Shown here piece by piece: positions 6,856 through 9,553 of a DNA stretch of 9,553 nucleotides. This DNA comes from UBA1231 sp045652765 (GTDB taxonomy: Bacteria > Bacillota_I > Bacilli_A > ML615J-28 > CAG-313). Each line of letters opens with the position of its first letter. Position 1 is the first letter of the stretch. Location: NCBI GenBank assembly GCA_045652765.1, contig JAZOLG010000022.1, positions 1 through 9,553 on the forward strand, written 5' to 3'. A program made the translations under genes and the position numbers. The notes under the pieces are model-generated. The model ran no database searches. It saw only the letters and a program-made list of their open reading frames with translations, and was not told where the DNA came from.

Positions 6856-6884
6856 TTGCAATTATAGAAATTATATGATATAAT
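6856..6884 (+). promoter_or_regulatory. Sigma-A promoter of rpmB
   Basis: TTGCAA (6856-6861), a 17-base spacer and a perfect TATAAT (6879-6884) with an extended -10 TG (6876-6877). It diverges from the fakA promoter, with the two -35 boxes 48 bases apart and identical in sequence. Confidence 0.9.
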
Positions 6885-6925
6885 ATACGAGATTTTTAGA
6901 GTAATACTAAGGAGGAATTAAGATT

Positions 6926-7117
6926 ATGGCTCGTAAATGTTATGTAACTGGTTTAGGTTCAAAAGCTGGGAATAATCGTTCACACTCTTTACAAGCAACT
7001 CGTCGTACTTTTAAAGCAAACCTTCAAAAGGTTAGAATTGTAGATGAAAACGGACGCGTTAAAAGAGTATATGTATCAACACGCGCTTTACGTTCTGGAT
7101 TAGTAGAAAGAGCATAA
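6926..7117 (+). CDS. rpmB: Large ribosomal subunit protein bL28
   Basis: This 63-residue protein of the 50S subunit has the conserved start MARKCYVTG, then GNNRSHS (residues 16-22), FKANLQKVRI (29-38) and the C-terminal VSTRALRSG motif. Length and sequence match B. subtilis L28 closely. AAGGAGGA precedes the ATG by about ten bases, as expected for a highly expressed gene. It diverges from fakA and converges on spoVM, the same relative arrangement as in B. subtilis apart from the missing yloU. Expression should be strong and growth-linked, given the near-perfect promoter. Confidence 0.97.
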   Translation: MARKCYVTGLGSKAGNNRSHSLQATRRTFKANLQKVRIVDENGRVKRVYVSTRALRSGLVERA

Positions 7118-7134
7118 ACCAAATAAAAAAAATA

Positions 7135-7163
7135 CAAGGCATTTGCCTTGTTTTTTATTTTTT
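7135..7163. terminator. Bidirectional terminator between rpmB and spoVM
   Basis: CAAGGC (7135-7140) and GCCTTG (7145-7150) form a stem with a four-base loop. The plus strand continues with TTTTTTATTTTTT and the minus strand with a run of Ts after TA. It ends both convergent genes, and its plus-side T tract contains the spoVM stop codon. Confidence 0.88.
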
Positions 7164-7232
7164 AAACTTGTTTTTAAAAAACAGTACTACTTTTGATAAT
7201 ACTTTAGGAAGCTCAATAACTATAAATTTCAT
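7155..7232 (-). CDS. spoVM: Stage V sporulation protein M, short amphipathic coat-anchoring peptide
   Basis: SpoVM is a 26-residue peptide in B. subtilis that recognises the convex forespore membrane and anchors SpoIVA, the base of the spore coat. Here 25 codons encode a peptide starting MKFIVIELPK, against MKFYTIKLPK in B. subtilis. It keeps Lys2, Phe3, Ile6, Leu8, Pro9 and Lys10. Pro9 is the residue known to matter for curvature sensing. The rest (LSKVVLFFKNKFKK) is a basic amphipathic helix, as expected. AAAGGAG lies six bases before the ATG. The place is diagnostic: in B. subtilis spoVM also sits next to and convergent with rpmB. It follows gerW/ytfJ on the same strand and may be co-transcribed with it. 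I saw no clear promoter of its own. Genes this short are easily missed. Confidence 0.9.
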   Translation of the reverse strand: MKFIVIELPKVLSKVVLFFKNKFKK

Positions 7233-7264
7233 AGTCTTCTCCTTTCCCTTATATCTTATTAAGA

Positions 7265-7290
7265 AGTCATAACAATTATGACTCTTTTTT
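7265..7290 (+). terminator. Hairpin with T tract between spoVM and gerW
   Basis: AGTCATAA (7265-7272) and TTATGACT (7276-7283) pair around a three-base loop. The plus strand then runs into seven Ts, so it would best stop plus-strand read-through from rpmB toward the spore genes. In the minus direction the T tract is weak, which would let gerW transcripts reach spoVM. The gerW stop codon lies in the stem. Confidence 0.6.
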
Positions 7291-7626
7291 TATTTTCTTT
7301 AACACTTCTTGAATAATATCACTAATATTATCTACTAAGTATTCAACAAGATGCGTATTGTTATCTAAGTGTAACATTTTAACATCTTGTTCACTTGCTA
7401 CAATTATCGCGATAGGCGTCAGAGAAACTGTTCCAGCATTGCCAATCATAACTGGTGAACTAATATTTTCTTTTCCTCCTGATATAAAACCATATTTAAC
7501 TTTCGAAATAGGTATTATTTTTAAATTATCCATAATTATTGGATTACCTACTACTACACCCACATTAATTAAATTTTTTATTGCATCAAGGGATGATGAT
7601 ATAAACTCATTAATTTGATTTGTCAT
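7276..7626 (-). CDS. ytfJ: GerW family sporulation protein (YtfJ-like)
   Basis: The 116 residues carry the hallmarks of the YtfJ/GerW family, small spore proteins made in the forespore of B. subtilis and linked to germination. Visible motifs are VVVGNPI (24-30), IIPISKVKYGFISGG (37-51) and GTVSLTPIAIIV (65-76), which match the family's VGDP, IPVSKVSFGFAAGG and GVSITPVAFLV blocks. The protein is shorter than B. subtilis YtfJ (about 150 residues), mainly through a smaller Gly-rich middle and tail. GAAGG lies upstream of the ATG, inside the preceding gene, and the two genes overlap by 17 bases, so translation is coupled. The pairing with a DUF2953 gene repeats the ytfI-ytfJ pair. The biochemical function of the family is not well defined. 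Confidence 0.85.
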   Translation of the reverse strand: MTNQINEFISSSLDAIKNLINVGVVVGNPIIMDNLKIIPISKVKYGFISGGKENISSPVMIGNAGTVSLTPIAIIVASEQDVKMLHLDNNTHLVEYLVDNISDIIQEVLKKIKKES

Positions 7627-8155
7627 AACGTACCTTCTTTTTCTTTATTAAGTTTATAATAAAATATTCTACTAGTTTGTAAACTCTTATACTCATATCA
7701 ATTTCAAACTTTAGTTTATAAGATCCTATTGTTGTATATTCAATACTATAATATTTATTATTTACTTTTTTAAAGTTTTTTGTTAATGTTTGATCTAAAT
7801 ATCTATTAAATATTTGATATGAAATAGGAATATAAACATTCCAAAGATTATTTAAAATATTATTTTGATTAATTACTGTTATTTTATTAATTGTAATATA
7901 TTTAAATAATTCATTTATTTGTTGTTTATTTTGATTTGTTTTTAATAATGTAATATCATATTTAGATATTCTTTGACATGTTTCGATTATTTTCTTATTA
8001 TTTAGTTTAAAACATAATATTTGACCTATTTTAACTCTAATATCAGTGTTTTCATCTTGTTTTAGATAAATACCTATCCTAAACAGAAAAAGTGATATTA
8101 AGAGTATTACTAAAGGTATAAAGTATAAGTATTTCATATTATTAGTATGTAACAT
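7610..8155 (-). CDS. Probable DUF2953 sporulation-associated membrane protein (YtfI-like)
   Basis: The 181-residue protein starts with one hydrophobic segment (about residues 9-28). A Lys/Asn/Ile-rich region follows, then a C-terminal segment (SYKLKFEIDMSIRVYKLVEYF, shown in part) that resembles the end of DUF2953 proteins such as YtfI. Sequence similarity alone is weak. The strongest argument is position: it lies directly upstream of gerW/ytfJ and overlaps it by 17 bases, as ytfI and ytfJ are paired in spore formers. The start is uncertain. ATG codons at 8155 and 8137 are both possible, neither has a Shine-Dalgarno sequence, and the second puts MKYLYF directly before the membrane segment. 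An unrelated membrane protein is the alternative. Confidence 0.6.
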   Translation of the reverse strand: MLHTNNMKYLYFIPLVILLISLFLFRIGIYLKQDENTDIRVKIGQILCFKLNNKKIIETCQRISKYDITLLKTNQNKQQINELFKYITINKITVINQNNILNNLWNVYIPISYQIFNRYLDQTLTKNFKKVNNKYYSIEYTTIGSYKLKFEIDMSIRVYKLVEYFIINLIKKKKVRYDKSN

Positions 8156-8177
8156 AATATCTTATTTTATGTATTAA

Positions 8178-8206
8178 TTTACAAGAATAATTTATTTTAG
8201 TATAAT
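8178..8206 (+). promoter_or_regulatory. Sigma-A promoter of the yidD-like gene
   Basis: TTTACA (8178-8183), a 17-base spacer and TATAAT (8201-8206). The start point would be near 8212. That leaves no room for a ribosome binding site before the GTG at 8215 and supports the ATG at 8224. Confidence 0.75.
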
Positions 8207-8223
8207 AGTTATAGGTGAAGTAT

Positions 8224-9090
8224 ATGAAAAATCAACTAGCAATTAAGCTAATAAAAAGTTATCAAAAGAATAAACAAATTATTGGTGTTGGTCATTGTAA
8301 ATTCTATCCAACTTGTAGTGAATATGCCCTTAAAACTTATGAAAAGTTTAATTTCTTTTATGCTACTCTTTTAGTAGGCATAAGAATTCTAAGATGCAAT
8401 CCTCTTTCAAGACGTAGACCATATCCTGTAAAATTAACTAAAAAAGAAAAAGCAAATATTAAGTATATTGAAACATTAAAAAAAGACTTTGACAATGATT
8501 TTATCGAATACGTTTTAGGCATTAATGAACTAGACAATTTAACAGAAGAAACTTTTTATAATTATCTTTATGACTATTACTATTTACCACCTCATCCAAC
8601 ATCTTTAGTTGATACAAAAGAAGATTTAGTGTTTGGATCAAGATATTTAATTTCTAAAAATAAACATCCTAAAAGTTTCAATGAAACACATACAAAAACA
8701 TTCAAAGAATATTTAAAATATGTTGATTTACTTTATAGCCATGGACTTTTAAAAGTAAAGCCCAAAGAAAATAATGGCCAAAACAATTCTTTAAATCTTA
8801 TTCCTATTGATTCACTAACTATTGAAGAAATTTTATTAGATCAAAGTGATAAAAACAAAATCATCGTAAATAACTATAACAAAGATCTTGCAATTTTGGG
8901 ATACGAGGTAATTGAATTAGTTAATAATAAAGATTTTTTAAACATAATTAAAGACAAAAATAAAGTTATCGTAAAAACAAAAAACTTTGATATTTTTAAA
9001 TATTTACCTTATATTGATTATAGTATCAATTTTTTTGAAGACTCCAACAATATTAATTATTTCTATAATTTAAATAAAAAGAAGTTCTAA
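8224..9090 (+). CDS. YidD-domain protein with long unrecognised C-terminal extension
   Basis: Residues 1-70 are a YidD domain, the small membrane-associated factor that aids YidC-dependent insertion of membrane proteins. It keeps an N-terminal amphipathic helix (AIKLIKSYQK), the HCKFYPTCSEYAL block (24-36) and RILRCNPL (54-61). The usual GG-x-DPVP end is changed to RRRPYPV. Normal YidD proteins stop near 70-90 residues, but here about 215 more follow. This part is Lys/Asn/Tyr-rich, apparently cytoplasmic, helical at first and alpha/beta-like toward the end (IIVNNYNKDLAILGYEVIEL). No family was recognised in it. I chose the ATG at 8224, with AGGTGA five bases before it, over an in-frame GTG at 8215 that is too close to the transcription start. 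The gene diverges from the DUF2953-like gene and has its own terminator. Confidence 0.88.
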   Translation: MKNQLAIKLIKSYQKNKQIIGVGHCKFYPTCSEYALKTYEKFNFFYATLLVGIRILRCNPLSRRRPYPVKLTKKEKANIKYIETLKKDFDNDFIEYVLGINELDNLTEETFYNYLYDYYYLPPHPTSLVDTKEDLVFGSRYLISKNKHPKSFNETHTKTFKEYLKYVDLLYSHGLLKVKPKENNGQNNSLNLIPIDSLTIEEILLDQSDKNKIIVNNYNKDLAILGYEVIELVNNKDFLNIIKDKNKVIVKTKNFDIFKYLPYIDYSINFFEDSNNINYFYNLNKKKF

Positions 9091-9106
9091 TTTTAGAACT
9101 TCTTTT
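9077..9106. terminator. Bidirectional terminator between yidD-like and endonuclease-family genes
   Basis: AAAAGAAGTTCTA (9077-9089) pairs perfectly with TAGAACTTCTTTT (9094-9106) around a four-base loop, and T-rich tails follow on both strands. It overlaps the stop codon of the plus-strand gene and lies 33 bases from the stop of the converging gene. Confidence 0.88.
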
Positions 9107-9138
9107 ATTTTTTACTAAATGATTATTTCCTATATTAA

Positions 9139-9553
9139 TTATGAAATTAATCTAAATTTTAACATTACTGGGTTATGATCACTATACATAAAGTCTGCAT
9201 CAATTGTTTCAACTAATAAAACTTCAACATTACTAGATGTAATAAATCCATCAATTACAACTGTATAATTAACCCCTTTTTCATAAGGCATATCGGTACT
9301 TCTACATGTCGGTGCATTCGTCGAAGTTTTAAAAGATAGACCTAAATTTTGGATTAAATCACCATCATTTAATTCATAAACCCACTCTGGTTTTTCTTGT
9401 TTTGTTGGAAAGCCATCAAAGTTTGGATCGTTAGAAATATCATGATTGAAGTCGCCACCACACACAATATAATTACCTTTATCTACTTCTTCTTTAAAGA
9501 AATTGTTTAATTGTTTCCATTGTTTTGCGCGATAAATACCGCCTTCATCATAA
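9139..9553 (-). CDS. Endonuclease/exonuclease/phosphatase family protein, C-terminal part
   Basis: Only the last 137 codons are in the window; the reading frame is open to the right edge. The fold is identified by GGDFNHD, holding the metal-binding Asp and the Asn of the family, and by SDHNPVMLKFRL at the end, holding the catalytic Asp-His pair. RAKQWKQLNNFF before the first motif is the expected helix. The family (exonuclease III/DNase I/sphingomyelinase fold) cuts phosphodiester or phosphomonoester bonds in nucleic acids, lipids or inositol phosphates. The visible part does not tell which, nor whether the protein is secreted. A GTG at 9463-9465 could be taken as a start, but it lies inside the conserved core and the upstream residues clearly continue the family sequence. 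Confidence 0.88.
   Translation of the reverse strand, partial: YDEGGIYRAKQWKQLNNFFKEEVDKGNYIVCGGDFNHDISNDPNFDGFPTKQEKPEWVYELNDGDLIQNLGLSFKTSTNAPTCRSTDMPYEKGVNYTVVIDGFITSSNVEVLLVETIDADFMYSDHNPVMLKFRLIS

Noticed and set aside
7358..7618. Open frame of 86 codons on the plus strand
   Set aside because: It is antisense to the gerW/ytfJ gene, whose protein carries family motifs; no ribosome binding site.
8138..8175. Sporulation sigma-E type promoter before the DUF2953-like gene
   Set aside because: CATACTAA on the minus strand loosely resembles a sigma-E -10, but it matches poorly and would place the transcription start at or within the start codon; not supportable by eye.
8215..8223. GTG start for the YidD-domain protein
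   Set aside because: It would begin only about three bases after the predicted transcription start and would use its own ribosome binding site bases as coding sequence; the ATG at 8224 fits better.
9139..9465. Endonuclease-family gene starting at the GTG at 9463-9465
   Set aside because: The frame stays open to the window edge and the upstream residues continue the family sequence, so this is an internal codon of a partial gene.
2303..9465. Mycoplasma-type code (TGA as Trp)
   Set aside because: No gene stops at TGA, which raised the question, but all Trp codons seen are TGG and no conserved gene is interrupted by an in-frame TGA.

Overview
The window is AT-rich throughout, with densely packed genes, TAA or TAG stops only, TGG for tryptophan and no conserved gene broken by TGA, so the standard code fits. 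Conserved gene order (spoVM, rpmB, fakA, recG, rnc) matches the Bacillus subtilis spoVM-rpmB-yloU-yloV(fakA)-...-recG-...-rnc region in compressed form: yloU, sdaAB/sdaAA and the fapR-plsX-fab-acp genes are missing. Spore genes (spoVM, a gerW/ytfJ family gene and a probable ytfI/DUF2953 gene) point to an endospore-forming or ancestrally sporulating AT-rich member of the Bacilli, perhaps near the Erysipelotrichia, Haloplasma or Mollicutes-like lineages. The assignment below class level is inference.

Left part (1-1560, minus strand): a two-gene operon of unrecognised proteins (328 and 116 aa), with its own promoter and a short leader. The leader carries a hairpin, a 15-bp direct repeat and a segment complementary to the ribosome binding site. 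A terminator hairpin follows the operon.

Centre (1532-6807, minus strand): fakA, recG and rnc read in one direction from a near-consensus promoter, with a hairpin between fakA and recG. The 3' end of rnc is duplicated: a 136-bp copy of its last 44 codons plus stop lies 740 bp downstream, next to the original-looking terminator. Between the two copies sits one gene for a membrane-anchored DUF4352-like protein. The arrangement looks like integration into the 3' end of rnc with the reading frame restored.

Right part (6856-9553): rpmB (plus) diverges from fakA and converges on a 25-codon spoVM (minus), sharing a bidirectional terminator. Upstream of spoVM are gerW/ytfJ and a DUF2953/ytfI-like gene that overlap by 17 bp and form a sporulation module. 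Diverging from these, on the plus strand, is a YidD gene with a long unrecognised C-terminal extension. A bidirectional terminator separates it from a minus-strand endonuclease/exonuclease/phosphatase family gene that runs off the right edge.
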